A stretch of DNA of 64,000 nt from Candidatus Eremiobacteraceae bacterium (GTDB lineage Bacteria; Vulcanimicrobiota; Vulcanimicrobiia; Eremiobacterales; Eremiobacteraceae): assembly GCA_035710745.1 (NCBI GenBank), contig DASTCX010000018.1:228754-292753 (forward strand), in the 5' to 3' direction. The translations under genes were made by a program, and so were the position numbers. Below, one piece after another: positions 18,480 to 26,875 of the stretch. Numbering within the stretch: the stretch's first letter is position 1; every line of letters begins with the position of its first letter. The notes beneath the pieces were generated by a model. That model was not told the origin of the DNA. It ran no database searches and was given only the letters and a program-made list of their open reading frames with translations.

Positions 18480-18959
18480 CTACGAATTGGGGCCGGACTC
18501 ACTCGGATCCCATGTAGCGTTCATGTCGCCGTCCACTGACGATCCCCCGTCGGTGCTTGGAATCGAACTCGTTCTCGCTTGATAGTGAAGGTGCGAGTGC
18601 TGATCGAGGCCTTGGCCAAGCATCAGTGCACCGTTCGGCACCCTAATGCGCGCCCAGCTATGCTGATCGATCTTCTGGCCGATCCAAACGTTGCCACTGT
18701 CTGCGGCGATTAGCGCTACCGAATGCTGATCAATTTTCTGGCCTATTGACACGCTTCCGCCGGCTCTGATGTCCGCCTGCGAATGCTGGTCGATCTTCTC
18801 TCCTATCTGCACGTCCTTGGCGGCGATGATGACTACGTTGCTGTGGTCGTCGATCTTGTGACTTACAATGACCGATCCGTTCCTGCTCTGGTAAGTGCCA
18901 ACCGCATGATTCGTTATGTTGTCGACGTTCAGGTCACCGTCCGTAATCTGATCAGGCAT
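18480..18959 (-). CDS. Novel 'DQHS' repeat protein
   Basis: 159 aa with five tandem units of 20-21 residues. Each is close to I-G-x-K-I-D-Q-H-S-x-A-x-I-x-A-x-x-G-x-V-x (KIDDHSNVVIIAA, KIDQHSQADIRAG, KIDQHSVALIAAD, KIDQHSWARIRVP, GLDQHSHLHYQAR). The period and alternating hydrophobic pattern suggest a small right-handed beta-helix or bactofilin-like stack. The invariant D-Q-H-S would form a surface ladder, perhaps binding metal or assembling end to end (inference). There is no signal peptide. It is the last gene of the minus operon that begins at 21712. Confidence 0.75.
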   Translation of the reverse strand: MPDQITDGDLNVDNITNHAVGTYQSRNGSVIVSHKIDDHSNVVIIAAKDVQIGEKIDQHSQADIRAGGSVSIGQKIDQHSVALIAADSGNVWIGQKIDQHSWARIRVPNGALMLGQGLDQHSHLHYQARTSSIPSTDGGSSVDGDMNATWDPSESGPNS

Positions 18960-18995
18960 GGCATCACATTTCTAGCATCTCACGATGCGGCTGCT

Positions 18996-19502
18996 TTAGG
19001 GCTGCCCGCTCTGGTTCTGCCGGCCGGCCGCAAGAATTAGCCGGTTATCAACCGCCCGTGCGATTTCGAGCACGGGAATGATCTCTCTCCCTGCGTTTGC
19101 GACGTGGACTATCAGGTTCGCACGGCTGAAGAGCACCATCGTCTCACCCATGCCAAACGCGACCTCCCCGGAGTCGGTTTTCGGCAGCCTGACGACTAGC
19201 GGAGACTGGAAGTCGCCAAGCCATCGCAGCAGGTAAGCGCGCGCCGCCGGAACCGAGGGGCACTCGACGATGGTGATTGAGATCAGCTGATTGGCGGAGG
19301 AACCCGTGCGCCGCAATATAAGCCGCAGACGAGGCTGGGAGTCGACCGCGTCTCTCGTCTGGCGCGCCACTGTCCACCCCCGTATGTCGCCCTCACCGAG
19401 CGCCGCACCGCTGATGACGCTTACAACATCGTCCCCTGCAAGCACCCGCCACGTCTCGTAACCGAATCGGTCCGCCAAGTGCTTGAGAAATCTTTCGTCC
19501 AC
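18996..19502 (-). CDS. Hypothetical protein
   Basis: 168 aa, alpha/beta in pattern, no signal peptide. It contains a strand-rich core (LISITIVECPSVPAARAYLLR, MVLFSRANLIVHVANAG) that looks like an exporter-associated or quality-control domain, but I cannot name a family. It lies between the transglutaminase-like gene (11 nt upstream) and the DQHS gene, so it is co-transcribed with them. Confidence 0.65.
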   Translation of the reverse strand: MDERFLKHLADRFGYETWRVLAGDDVVSVISGAALGEGDIRGWTVARQTRDAVDSQPRLRLILRRTGSSANQLISITIVECPSVPAARAYLLRWLGDFQSPLVVRLPKTDSGEVAFGMGETMVLFSRANLIVHVANAGREIIPVLEIARAVDNRLILAAGRQNQSGQP

Positions 19503-19512
19503 ATCGATCCTT

Positions 19513-20718
19513 TTAGACGACTTGACGTCGAACGCGCGTCGCTACCAACGGGTTGCAGTTGGCTCTCCCTGAAGGAGCGGCGAGCCGGTCGCGATACTGC
19601 AAGTCACCAGGATTCCCAAATCGCAGCTTCGTCGGCAATAGCGGCGTATGCGGCGGCGCGGTCGGATCATTGTCGCCGTCGACTTCCAGGCACCCGTCGT
19701 ACACGTCGTCGTTGACGTCACAGGCGCCCGTCCACGCCACCTCGTGATACGAGAAGCTTCCCCAATTGCACGCCGTTTGCCAAACGCTCGACCCGATCGC
19801 AAGGATTGCGTTCAAGTCAAAGTAGTTGCCCATCCGCGATTGCCATAGATCGCAGCCGAGTATGTTCGCAAAGCTCGACACGAACGTCGCGCAATCGCTG
19901 CAATTGACGTAAATCCCAAGCCCGACGCCGCCTTTGAGACGTTCGAGGAACGCGGAACAACTAAAGTTCCCGGCACTGTAGTGAGAGGCGCCACCGCCGG
20001 GGCAGTCATAGGTCACCACGGACGGCCCGAGATTGAAAACGCTTCGCGTGACTGCGGCCGCCGCCTCGTCGGTCGAGCCGGAGCCCGCCGCCCACGAGCA
20101 TGCGTAATCCAAGACGTCGCACCAGGGCAGGTGCGAGTTGCCGACGTCATAAGGTGCTTGCTGCCACGGCACGGTGGGCACGTCGAGCAAGACATAGATC
20201 CGGTGCCTGCTGACGTCAAACGCGGTCCAAGGACCGTTTCCAATCCTAAACTCCCAGCGCCATTCCGTCATGTGCGTTCCGACGCGCTTGGTCGAAAGCG
20301 TCACGTCGGCCAATTGGAACGTGACGTAGCCGCTCGCGCCGTTGACGAAATCGACGTTGAGCGCCGCAACATTACCCAGCGGATTGCCGAAAATAGCTTG
20401 AAAGATTGCGGTGAGGATGGAGTAAACCCAGCCCAAGCACCCGCCCGGTCCGACGCCGTAGATCGTATTGTCACGTGCCCGAATCTCGGCGCTCCGCACG
20501 CCCGGATCCGTGCACGAGAAGGCCGCTTGAATCGTGATTTGATTTCCGCCGATCGCGCCGATTGCGTATGCCGCCGGGGAGTCTTCCGGGTTGATGCTCA
20601 CACCGCGTTGCCATTCCGGCACGTTCACCCAGTCGGCGCCGTTTCGACGGATGTTCAGGGCGTCGTGGGCTGCGGATGACGGATCATGGTTGAATTTGAT
20701 GCCCAGCAGTTGGATCAT
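19513..20718 (-). CDS. Transglutaminase-like cysteine hydrolase candidate
   Basis: 401 aa without a signal peptide. Residues about 275-335 read CSDCATFVSSFANILGCDL, then YHEVAW and later an acidic DDVYDGCLEVDGD segment. The Cys...His...Asp order and spacing fit the transglutaminase/papain-like fold (C-x-x-x-A-x-x-F, H-x-x-x-W, D). The N-terminal half is beta-rich (TEWRWEFRIGNGPWTAF). It could be a peptidase, amidase or crosslinking enzyme. Its stop-start overlap with the gene at 20715 (ATGA) shows translational coupling. Confidence 0.6.
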   Translation of the reverse strand: MIQLLGIKFNHDPSSAAHDALNIRRNGADWVNVPEWQRGVSINPEDSPAAYAIGAIGGNQITIQAAFSCTDPGVRSAEIRARDNTIYGVGPGGCLGWVYSILTAIFQAIFGNPLGNVAALNVDFVNGASGYVTFQLADVTLSTKRVGTHMTEWRWEFRIGNGPWTAFDVSRHRIYVLLDVPTVPWQQAPYDVGNSHLPWCDVLDYACSWAAGSGSTDEAAAAVTRSVFNLGPSVVTYDCPGGGASHYSAGNFSCSAFLERLKGGVGLGIYVNCSDCATFVSSFANILGCDLWQSRMGNYFDLNAILAIGSSVWQTACNWGSFSYHEVAWTGACDVNDDVYDGCLEVDGDNDPTAPPHTPLLPTKLRFGNPGDLQYRDRLAAPSGRANCNPLVATRVRRQVV

Positions 20719-21098
20719 CGCGAACGCCCGCCGGAGTCGCTTCCGATGCCAAGACGTTCGAGCAATGGTCCGTGGTCTCGCCTGAAAGCCTCGCCCAGCA
20801 TCGCTCGCTCGACGCCGCCCACGTCTTCGAAGTAGCGCTCCTTCGTGCCCGGCGATTCAGTCACGACCCCGTTGGCGACGACGAAGATAGCCGGTCCGCC
20901 GCTATGCCCCCCGAAAAACTCTATGCGAATCCCACGATAACCGAGGCCAATCAGCGGCGGTTTGCGCGCAGGGCTCTTGAACGCGGCTTGCAGCGAGCGG
21001 CGCACGCGCTCCGCTTCTTCAGCGCCGAGCTGCCATTGCGGATCGGGCCTTCCGGAGAAGACGAGGAGGGTGACGGTCGCCGCCTTTCGCTCATCCAC
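20715..21098 (-). CDS. Small protein with FSGRPDPQW motif
   Basis: 127 aa. The N-terminus VTLLVFSGRPDPQWQL is a recurrent opening in a family of uncharacterised proteins (pattern F-S-G-R-P-N-P-x-W). It is followed by a helix, LGLG/YRG strands and FGGHSGGPAIFVVANG. No enzyme motif. It lies in the minus operon and overlaps the transglutaminase-like gene by 4 nt. Confidence 0.7.
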   Translation of the reverse strand: MDERKAATVTLLVFSGRPDPQWQLGAEEAERVRRSLQAAFKSPARKPPLIGLGYRGIRIEFFGGHSGGPAIFVVANGVVTESPGTKERYFEDVGGVERAMLGEAFRRDHGPLLERLGIGSDSGGRSR

Positions 21099-21115
21099 GA
21101 CAGCCCAAAACCTTG

Positions 21116-21712
21116 CTATTCAATCGAAACCGCCCCGTCGCAAACGCAATAGCAACCGCAAAAAACCGTGTACATCCCCCGGTCGGCGGTGCGTGGGTCT
21201 GTGATGACATGGCCGCTGTTATCGACGTTGCTGGCCTGTGTTCCACCGGGCTTGTGCGACCAAGTTCCATCCCGGTCCTTGCGATACCAATGAAAGTCGA
21301 ACCCCGGATCCATTACCAAGGCGACCTCGTGACAACACTTGCCGCACCCGCAACCCTCGTCGCAGTTGACCGGCTCCAGCCCGTCTGATTGCGCGCCAGA
21401 GCCGACGCTTGCACAGTCGAGCGACGTGTACATGTGCCCCGACGCGCGCCCTGGTTGAGCGAACGTGTTCGTCCGGATGTTGCACGCATAGTTGTAACAG
21501 TTGTTGTTGAATTGAATGCCGTCACCGTCATTCCACGCGGACGGATCGAACGTCGGCACGCAACGAACGAGAAAATTGGCGATCGCCTTGAGGATAGCGC
21601 GAAGGAGGCCGAGCAACCAATCCGGCACCGGATGGCACCTCCGGGACCCGTCGTGAAATCGCAACCGTCCGGAGGCGGCTTGTCGGACCTCGGGGTTGAG
21701 CGGGTTCTCCAC
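21116..21712 (-). CDS. Cys-rich hydrolase-like protein with CYNYA motif
   Basis: 198 aa from the GTG at 21712. An ATG at 21721 lies inside the predicted -10 box, so it cannot be on the mRNA. The message is probably leaderless or nearly so. Key parts: NNNCYNYACN (about 72-81), a CGCGKCCHE cluster, DFHWYRKDRDGTWSHKPGG, and DNSGHVITDPRTADRG. A nucleophile-like Cys in CYNYA followed by HWYR and WSHKPG suggests a papain/NlpC-like fold. I recall similar uncharacterised proteins. First gene of the 21712-18480 operon under site J. Confidence 0.65.
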   Translation of the reverse strand: MENPLNPEVRQAASGRLRFHDGSRRCHPVPDWLLGLLRAILKAIANFLVRCVPTFDPSAWNDGDGIQFNNNCYNYACNIRTNTFAQPGRASGHMYTSLDCASVGSGAQSDGLEPVNCDEGCGCGKCCHEVALVMDPGFDFHWYRKDRDGTWSHKPGGTQASNVDNSGHVITDPRTADRGMYTVFCGCYCVCDGAVSIE

Positions 21713-21716
21713 TAGA

Positions 21717-21765
21717 AGCATAGCATGCTCGGTCAGCGGCGTAACTGGGGAAATCCCCAGCAGTA
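21717..21765 (-). promoter_or_regulatory. LuxR-box-like promoter, site J
   Basis: On the minus strand CTGGGGATTTCCCCAG is followed 35 nt after the conserved G by TATGCT (21722-21717). It drives the five-gene operon 21712-18480. The predicted transcription start is close to the GTG at 21712. Confidence 0.65.
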
Positions 21766-22152
21766 AGCGGCGAGAAGAACACCCGTTCTCCAGCCAGATC
21801 GAGCGTCATGCGATCGCACCAAACGGCTAAGGTGGAGTCGGCCTCGGCTATGCCGTCTGCGTCGGCGAGGCCAGCCCATCGACCTTCAGACCAGCGACGC
21901 GCCGCCCCCTTCGGCGACATCGCGCTGTTCCGTGTCGCGCGGGGCGACAAATCGCCGCGCTAGTTGGCGACCGATACCGACACAGAAATTGAGTTGCCCA
22001 TTTAATCCGAGATCGTGATGTCGCATTGCCCGTCGGCGACCGCCGTCACCGCGAAGGCGCCGACTGACTGCCCGCCACACTCTCGGTAATCACTTGGGGG
22101 CGGATCTCCGACTCCACTTATCGTCGGGCTCGCCGCGTGGCGAACGCGGCGG
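21766..22152 (-). pseudogene. Intergenic stretch with an Ig-like domain remnant
   Basis: On the minus strand around 22120-22005 the segment GAFAVTAVADGQCDITISD matches the last strands of a BIG2-type bacterial Ig-like domain (compare VTALAQGSAIITVAD of the 12370-13611 lipoprotein). No start or signal peptide can be found. It is best read as the tail of a lost exported protein. The rest of the stretch is featureless. Confidence 0.35.
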
Positions 22153-22845
22153 TCACTCCTTCGCAGGCCACCACGCAGAGGTTTGGCAGAACGCGTCAAT
22201 GCCGGCTCTGTAGAGAAGCAATATGATTCCGACGATAACCGGTACGCCGACGAAGCCCAACAGGGGGATGTGCATGACGAGGTACGTCGCGAGTCCAGCG
22301 CCCCCCGAGGCGACTATGGCCTCGGGAGTCACGGCGGCGGCTTGCACGCCCGCAGCTCTCGCGGCATCCAAATCATTCTTAACGCGATCGCGGATTTCGG
22401 GATCGTCGCAGATGTACTTTCGAAGCGAAATCGCGAACAGATTAAAGAATCCGCGCTCGTTTTGCGCGTCGACCGCCAGGGCGACGACGTCGGCGTAGCC
22501 CAGTTCGGAGCTGATTCTCGTCAACGTGCGATGTTGCCACGTTTCCACCGTATCTTCCGAACGCAGGGCATCGACGTTTAGCTCCCAATCGCGAAGCGAG
22601 CCGGTAAACTCCGAGGGTGTCGCCCTCGGGTTCGGCGTCGCGAACGGTTCCTTGAGGGTGACGCCTATGAGCCTGCCGAGCTTGGACACCGCTTCTGGCT
22701 CCGGAGCGCCATAGATCGCTCCCAGAGAGGCGTGGTAGTCGCCTCGCGACAGTCGATCGAGGACGCCGATTCCCGCGAGCAGATCATCGGCGGTGACGCC
22801 AGGCGTGCCGACGCCGTCGGCTGCGTGATTGTCGACCTCGGACAT
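22153..22845 (-). CDS. Hypothetical protein with C-terminal membrane helices
   Basis: 230 aa. A soluble helical N-terminal region of about 150 residues contains LGRLIGVTLKEPFATPNPRA and RKYICDDPEIRDRVKNDLD. It is followed by two hydrophobic helices (about 176-220, ASGGAGLATYLVMHIPLLGF and VPVIVGIILLLYRAGI). Tail-anchored topology is suggested. No domain recognised. It stands between site J and the tyrosinase, with no obvious promoter of the LuxR-box type. Confidence 0.65.
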   Translation of the reverse strand: MSEVDNHAADGVGTPGVTADDLLAGIGVLDRLSRGDYHASLGAIYGAPEPEAVSKLGRLIGVTLKEPFATPNPRATPSEFTGSLRDWELNVDALRSEDTVETWQHRTLTRISSELGYADVVALAVDAQNERGFFNLFAISLRKYICDDPEIRDRVKNDLDAARAAGVQAAAVTPEAIVASGGAGLATYLVMHIPLLGFVGVPVIVGIILLLYRAGIDAFCQTSAWWPAKE

Positions 22846-22913
22846 GCGCGGCCTCCCGAAGTCCGGTTACGAATTCTTGATCGAGCGATTTCCGCGCTCG
22901 CGCACGAGTCAGG

Positions 22914-24380
22914 TTAGCCCGTGCGACGACGCCCCGTCTGGACGGCGATGCTCGCTTCGCCGATCCTGACCGTCGACCTCACCGTCGGCCGTGACGGCCT
23001 GCCGTCTATGAGAATCCCGTGCGGAACGAACGTGACGCTCGCCTGCGTCTCGCGCGCCGCGAACGACGCCTTGAGCGCCTTGCCGATTGCGAACGTAAAG
23101 CTGGCCGGCATGAACTTGTGGGCCCTGTCGCTGCGTATCCCGGTGCCGAAGAGCGAGAGGGTGCCGACGAAGAACGGGCTCTTCGGATCCGGTTGGGCGC
23201 CTTTGGACAAGCCGAAGTAGACGTCCCAGACGGCGCCGGGCTGCGACGACGCCTCGACGTCGCCGAGCTGGAGCAAGAGCGTCTCATGCGGCGACGCGAG
23301 CGCGGGCGCCAATCTAGCGCGCAGGTCGCGCAAATTCACGGCGAAGGACGACGGCTTCGACCCGAGCGTCACCGGCGGGATCGGCAAATGGACGAGCGTC
23401 TCCGTGAGATAGTAGGTCGGCGGCAAATGGAAGGTCGGGGGACAGTACTGGTTGACTTGCGCCGGCTCCCCTTCATATAGGTAGCCGAGCTGAAAGGCGG
23501 CGCGAAGGACGTCGCACCCGGTCATCGTCACCGGGTCCCCGCTCTCGTTGAAGAAGGTAAATGTCTTCGAGCGCCAGGCCGCGTCCGACGTCGGGTCGGA
23601 CCTTCCCCCGCCCTGGGCGAGCCATAGGTTCCAAAGCCGATCGATGTTGCAGTGATGCAGGTAGAAGATCGGATCTTGCGCGGCCGTCGGCACGGACCCC
23701 ATCCAACCCCCGACGTCGACGTGCACGTCGCCGTGCGGCGTTCCCTGTATGACCGAATCGGCCGTGGTAAAATCGCCGAACGCGAATGCTCCGCTATAGT
23801 CGACGTCGGTCGCGGGTAGCGAGCCGGCGCCGCTGTTCATCGCCGGGTCCCGATTGGGCGTGTAGAGTTCGCTCGACGTTTCGCGGAACGTCGCCGGCAA
23901 CTGCCGTTGCGCAGGCGACGACCAGTTCCAGTACGGCAGCGCCCAGCAGTCGTCGCCGCACATCGAGCGGCAAATCCGCTCGAACCAGTAGAGATACATT
24001 CGATGCCACGACCAGAAGAAGTACGTGCCGTGCTCGCAGGTGTTCCACGAAGGCCTCGCCGGCGTCGCGAACGTGCCGTGGATGGCCGCTTGATAAGTCC
24101 AGCTCCTCGGGTCCGACGGCGGCAGCGCTCGCATCTGCCTGACCGCCGTTCGATACGCGAGGATCGCCGGGTCGGCGGCCGACATCCCGCCGACGTCGCG
24201 ACGGACGTATACGGTTGCGCCGAGGGCTCTCAGGCCGTGCCCGGGCTGCACGAGCACAGTGAGCGTCGCCGCGCCGGTCATTCCCACGAAATTGGCGCGA
24301 GAGATGTGCGGCCGCATTTTGGCCCCCATTGACGGCGGCGCCGACGGCTCGAACGGCAAGGGCCGATCGCGCCTTGACAA
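22914..24380 (-). CDS. Tyrosinase (type-3 copper oxidase)
   Basis: 488 aa if the TTG at 24380 is used. ATGs at 24329 and 24317 are alternatives. Tyrosinases oxidise phenols to quinones. The CuA region HGTYFFWSWHRMYLYWFER holds the second and third His of that site. The CuB region starts HGDVHVDVGGWMG, and PIFYLHHCNIDRLWNLW carries the H-H-x-x-I-D-R-x-W signature. The N-terminus ISRANFVGMTGAATLTVL looks like a degenerate Tat signal (one Arg replaced), so export is possible. The C-terminal ~170 residues form a beta domain that may be a lid. It has its own activator-type promoter (site A) and is divergent from the hydrolase operon. Confidence 0.9.
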   Translation of the reverse strand: MSRRDRPLPFEPSAPPSMGAKMRPHISRANFVGMTGAATLTVLVQPGHGLRALGATVYVRRDVGGMSAADPAILAYRTAVRQMRALPPSDPRSWTYQAAIHGTFATPARPSWNTCEHGTYFFWSWHRMYLYWFERICRSMCGDDCWALPYWNWSSPAQRQLPATFRETSSELYTPNRDPAMNSGAGSLPATDVDYSGAFAFGDFTTADSVIQGTPHGDVHVDVGGWMGSVPTAAQDPIFYLHHCNIDRLWNLWLAQGGGRSDPTSDAAWRSKTFTFFNESGDPVTMTGCDVLRAAFQLGYLYEGEPAQVNQYCPPTFHLPPTYYLTETLVHLPIPPVTLGSKPSSFAVNLRDLRARLAPALASPHETLLLQLGDVEASSQPGAVWDVYFGLSKGAQPDPKSPFFVGTLSLFGTGIRSDRAHKFMPASFTFAIGKALKASFAARETQASVTFVPHGILIDGRPSRPTVRSTVRIGEASIAVQTGRRRTG

Positions 24381-24413
24381 GCCGAGCTTCCGCGTCGGCT
24401 ACCGTTCATCGCA

Positions 24414-24460
24414 AGTATAAGATTCCGTCTTGAACTTGCAACTGGGGAAGTCCCCAGTCC
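24414..24460 (-). promoter_or_regulatory. LuxR-box-like promoter, site A (tyrosinase)
   Basis: On the minus strand ACTGGGG-ACTT-CCCCAGT is a perfect 7-4-7 palindrome. It is followed 35 nt after ACTG by TATACT (24419-24414). TTGCAA directly follows the palindrome, 16 nt from TATACT, as a weak -35. The layout is that of a class II activator site overlapping -35. Confidence 0.75.
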
Positions 24461-24575
24461 TAAAGCCCTTCGAATCAAAAGTGACGTCGGCCAGCCTTTG
24501 CGGCTTGGTTCTCCGCGAGCGCCGCCCGGACGCACGTTCGGCGGCTGGTCGCGGGGACCGAGTCCAAGCGCTAAA

Positions 24576-24621
24576 ACTTAGGGATTCCCCCGTGTTCGGG
24601 CGCGGATCGATATGCTACGTT
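24576..24621 (+). promoter_or_regulatory. LuxR-box-like promoter, site B (hydrolase operon)
   Basis: ACTTAGGGATTCCCCCGTGT, then TACGTT at 24616-24621, 35 nt after the conserved position. An overlapping TATGCT at 24611 is a second -10 possibility. It precedes the operon starting at 24702 by about 75 nt of leader, and it is back-to-back with site A. Confidence 0.65.
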
Positions 24622-24701
24622 CTGTGTCTCGACGCCGGCACTCGAGAAGCCGACGCGGCTTTGGCGCGGCCGAAGCGCCAAGATCAAGGGGTCGTCCGTT
24701 C

Positions 24702-25481
24702 ATGCCGACTGTTCGAGGTACGCAACCGACTCTTCACAAGATATCGAGGTACGGCTGGATACCGGACCTTCCCGACAAGCGCGACGTTCCGTACGCGACG
24801 CTGATGAAAGCGGCGCCGCTGCCCGCGTCGGTCGACTTGACGGCGAAATGCCCTCCGGTATACGATCAGGGCCAACTCGGAAGCTGCACGGCGAACGCGA
24901 TCGGGGCGGCGCTCGAGTTCGATCAGAAGATATCGCCGTTCGTCCCCTCTCGCCTTTTTATCTACTATAACGAGCGAGCCATCGAAGGAACCGTCCCCAG
25001 CGACAACGGCGCGCAGATTCGCGACGGCATAAAGTCCGTCAGCTCGCAGGGCGCATGCGACGAGGTGCTTTGGCCGTACAACGTATCGGAGTTCGCGGTT
25101 ACGCCAACGCCGCCGTGCTACGCCGCTGCGCTCAAGTTCACCGCGACGAACTACTACAGCATCGACCAAGACCTCACGCAGATGAAGACCTGCCTCGCGG
25201 AAGGGTTCCCCTTCGTCTTCGGGTTTACGGTCTACGACGCGTTCGAAAGCGCGGCGGTCGCGGCAAACGGGGTCCTGGACCTGCCGGGGCCCGACGAGCA
25301 CGTCATCGGCGGGCATGCGGTTCTCGCGGTCGGGTATGACGAGGCCTCGCAGCGTGTGCGTGTTCGCAACTCGTGGGGCGCCGGCTGGGGACAGGCCGGT
25401 TACTTCACCATGCCTTACGCCTACATCACCGATCCGAACCTTGCAACCGATTTTTGGACCATCCGCCTGACTTCCGAGTAA
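24702..25481 (+). CDS. Papain-like (C1A) cysteine protease
   Basis: 259 aa from the ATG at 24702. An upstream start at 24612 would lie inside the promoter. The short propeptide-like start GWIPDLPDKRD is followed by the catalytic motif YDQGQLGSCTANAI (Q58, C62), GGHAVLAVGYDE (H205) and VRNSWGAGWG (N223): the complete papain set. There is no signal peptide. It is closely similar to the 31800-32609 protein. It begins an operon with a phosphoesterase (3 nt later) and a lipase, so three macromolecule-degrading enzymes are co-produced. Confidence 0.92.
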   Translation: MPTVRGTQPTLHKISRYGWIPDLPDKRDVPYATLMKAAPLPASVDLTAKCPPVYDQGQLGSCTANAIGAALEFDQKISPFVPSRLFIYYNERAIEGTVPSDNGAQIRDGIKSVSSQGACDEVLWPYNVSEFAVTPTPPCYAAALKFTATNYYSIDQDLTQMKTCLAEGFPFVFGFTVYDAFESAAVAANGVLDLPGPDEHVIGGHAVLAVGYDEASQRVRVRNSWGAGWGQAGYFTMPYAYITDPNLATDFWTIRLTSE

Positions 25482-25484
25482 GAC

Positions 25485-26831
25485 ATGGCGATTGAAACCA
25501 TCGTCGTCCTCATGCTCGAGAACCGGTCGTTCGACCATTTCTTTGGCTACTTACAAGGCCCGGGGTACGACGTCGACGGCCTGACGCAGACCGAAGTCAA
25601 CTACCTCGATCCGGTCCATCAGACCGGACGGGTCCGTGTTTCGGATGACGCGCCCTACGTTCCCGACGTCGATCCGAGCCCGGGCCATGAGTTCGCGAAC
25701 GTCGCAGTCCAGCTGCACGGCCCGTCCGGGTCGACGGGCCTTGCATCGAACGTCGGCTTCGTCTGCGACTACGCTTCCGTGGCCGGCGCGGCCAAGGCCG
25801 GCGCCGTCATGCGCTGCTTCAGCCCGAAACGATTGCCCGTCGTCACGACGCTTGCCCGCGAGTTCGCCATCTGCAAGGCTTGGTTCTCGTCGCTGCCCGG
25901 TCCGACGTGGCCCAACCGGTTCTTCGCCCACTGCGCGACGTCGGGAGGGTACGTCGACGGCGCGTTGACGCGCGAATATACGATGCGGACGCTCTATCAA
26001 AACCTGAGCGCGGCCGGCGTCAACTGGCGCGTCTACTACCACGACATGCCCCAGTCGCTCGCGCTGCTGCACCAACGGCAGTACTTCGCCGCGAAGTACG
26101 AGCTGTACGGCCAGGCCTTCGTCCGCGACTGCGAAGAGGGGCGGCTTCCCCAGTACTCGTTCATCGAACCGCGCTACTTCAACGAGGGCAGCTCGCGCGC
26201 GAACGACCAGCACCCGATTCATGGCGTCGTCAACGGCGAGCTGCTCGTCGCCGAGGTCTACGAAGCCCTGCGCGCCTCGCCCCAGTGGGATAACGCCATG
26301 CTCATCGTCACGTGGGACGAAAACGGAGGTTTCTACGACCATGTGCCGCCGGTAGCGGCGACGCCGCCCGACGATCAAACGCAGCAGTTCGATTTCGCGT
26401 CGTACGGCGTCCGCGTGCCCGCGATCGTTGTCTCGCCGCTCATCGCATCGCGCACGATCGATCCCGACGTGCACGATCACGCGTCCATCCCGGCGACGGC
26501 CAAAGAGGCGTTCGCGCTCCCCGAATACCTCACGAAACGAGATGCCGATGCGAAAAGCGTGACCGCACTGTGCAGCCTGAAGCAGCCGCGGCGAGACGCT
26601 CCTTCGCGTCTCCCTCGACCGAGCGCCGACGCCATGGTGGCGAGCGCGGCCGCAAGTTTCGAATCGCAGTCGCTGAACGATCTGCAAGTCGAGCTGCTCG
26701 CGCTGGCGAGGGAATTGGGCGGCGTCGGCTCGCCCAGGAACACGATGATCGCGGCTCCGCCGGTTTCGCAAGCGGCCGCGGCCGCGGAAATTCGCGCGCA
26801 TCTTGATCGCTTCAGGGCGTCCTTGACCTAG
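25485..26831 (+). CDS. Phosphoesterase / phospholipase C-like (AcpA family)
   Basis: 448 aa. The N-terminus IVVLMLENRSFDHFFGYLQG is the hallmark of the phosphoesterase family that includes non-haemolytic phospholipase C and acid phosphatase AcpA, with metal ligands E-N in LENRS. Later motifs are PNRFFAHCATSGG, VTWDENGGFYDHVPP (metal-binding D/H) and HDHASIPATAKEAF. The usual Tat signal is absent: the protein starts directly at the first strand. It starts 3 nt after the protease stop. Substrate (phospholipid or phosphomonoester) cannot be told. Confidence 0.9.
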   Translation: MAIETIVVLMLENRSFDHFFGYLQGPGYDVDGLTQTEVNYLDPVHQTGRVRVSDDAPYVPDVDPSPGHEFANVAVQLHGPSGSTGLASNVGFVCDYASVAGAAKAGAVMRCFSPKRLPVVTTLAREFAICKAWFSSLPGPTWPNRFFAHCATSGGYVDGALTREYTMRTLYQNLSAAGVNWRVYYHDMPQSLALLHQRQYFAAKYELYGQAFVRDCEEGRLPQYSFIEPRYFNEGSSRANDQHPIHGVVNGELLVAEVYEALRASPQWDNAMLIVTWDENGGFYDHVPPVAATPPDDQTQQFDFASYGVRVPAIVVSPLIASRTIDPDVHDHASIPATAKEAFALPEYLTKRDADAKSVTALCSLKQPRRDAPSRLPRPSADAMVASAAASFESQSLNDLQVELLALARELGGVGSPRNTMIAAPPVSQAAAAAEIRAHLDRFRASLT

Positions 26832-26875
26832 ATGAGCGCGCGAACTTGGTTGCCTTGCGCAGTCGGAGGCCGTCC

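Noticed and set aside
25551..26801. Long minus-strand frame opposite the phosphoesterase
   Set aside because: Antisense shadow of a gene with clear family motifs.
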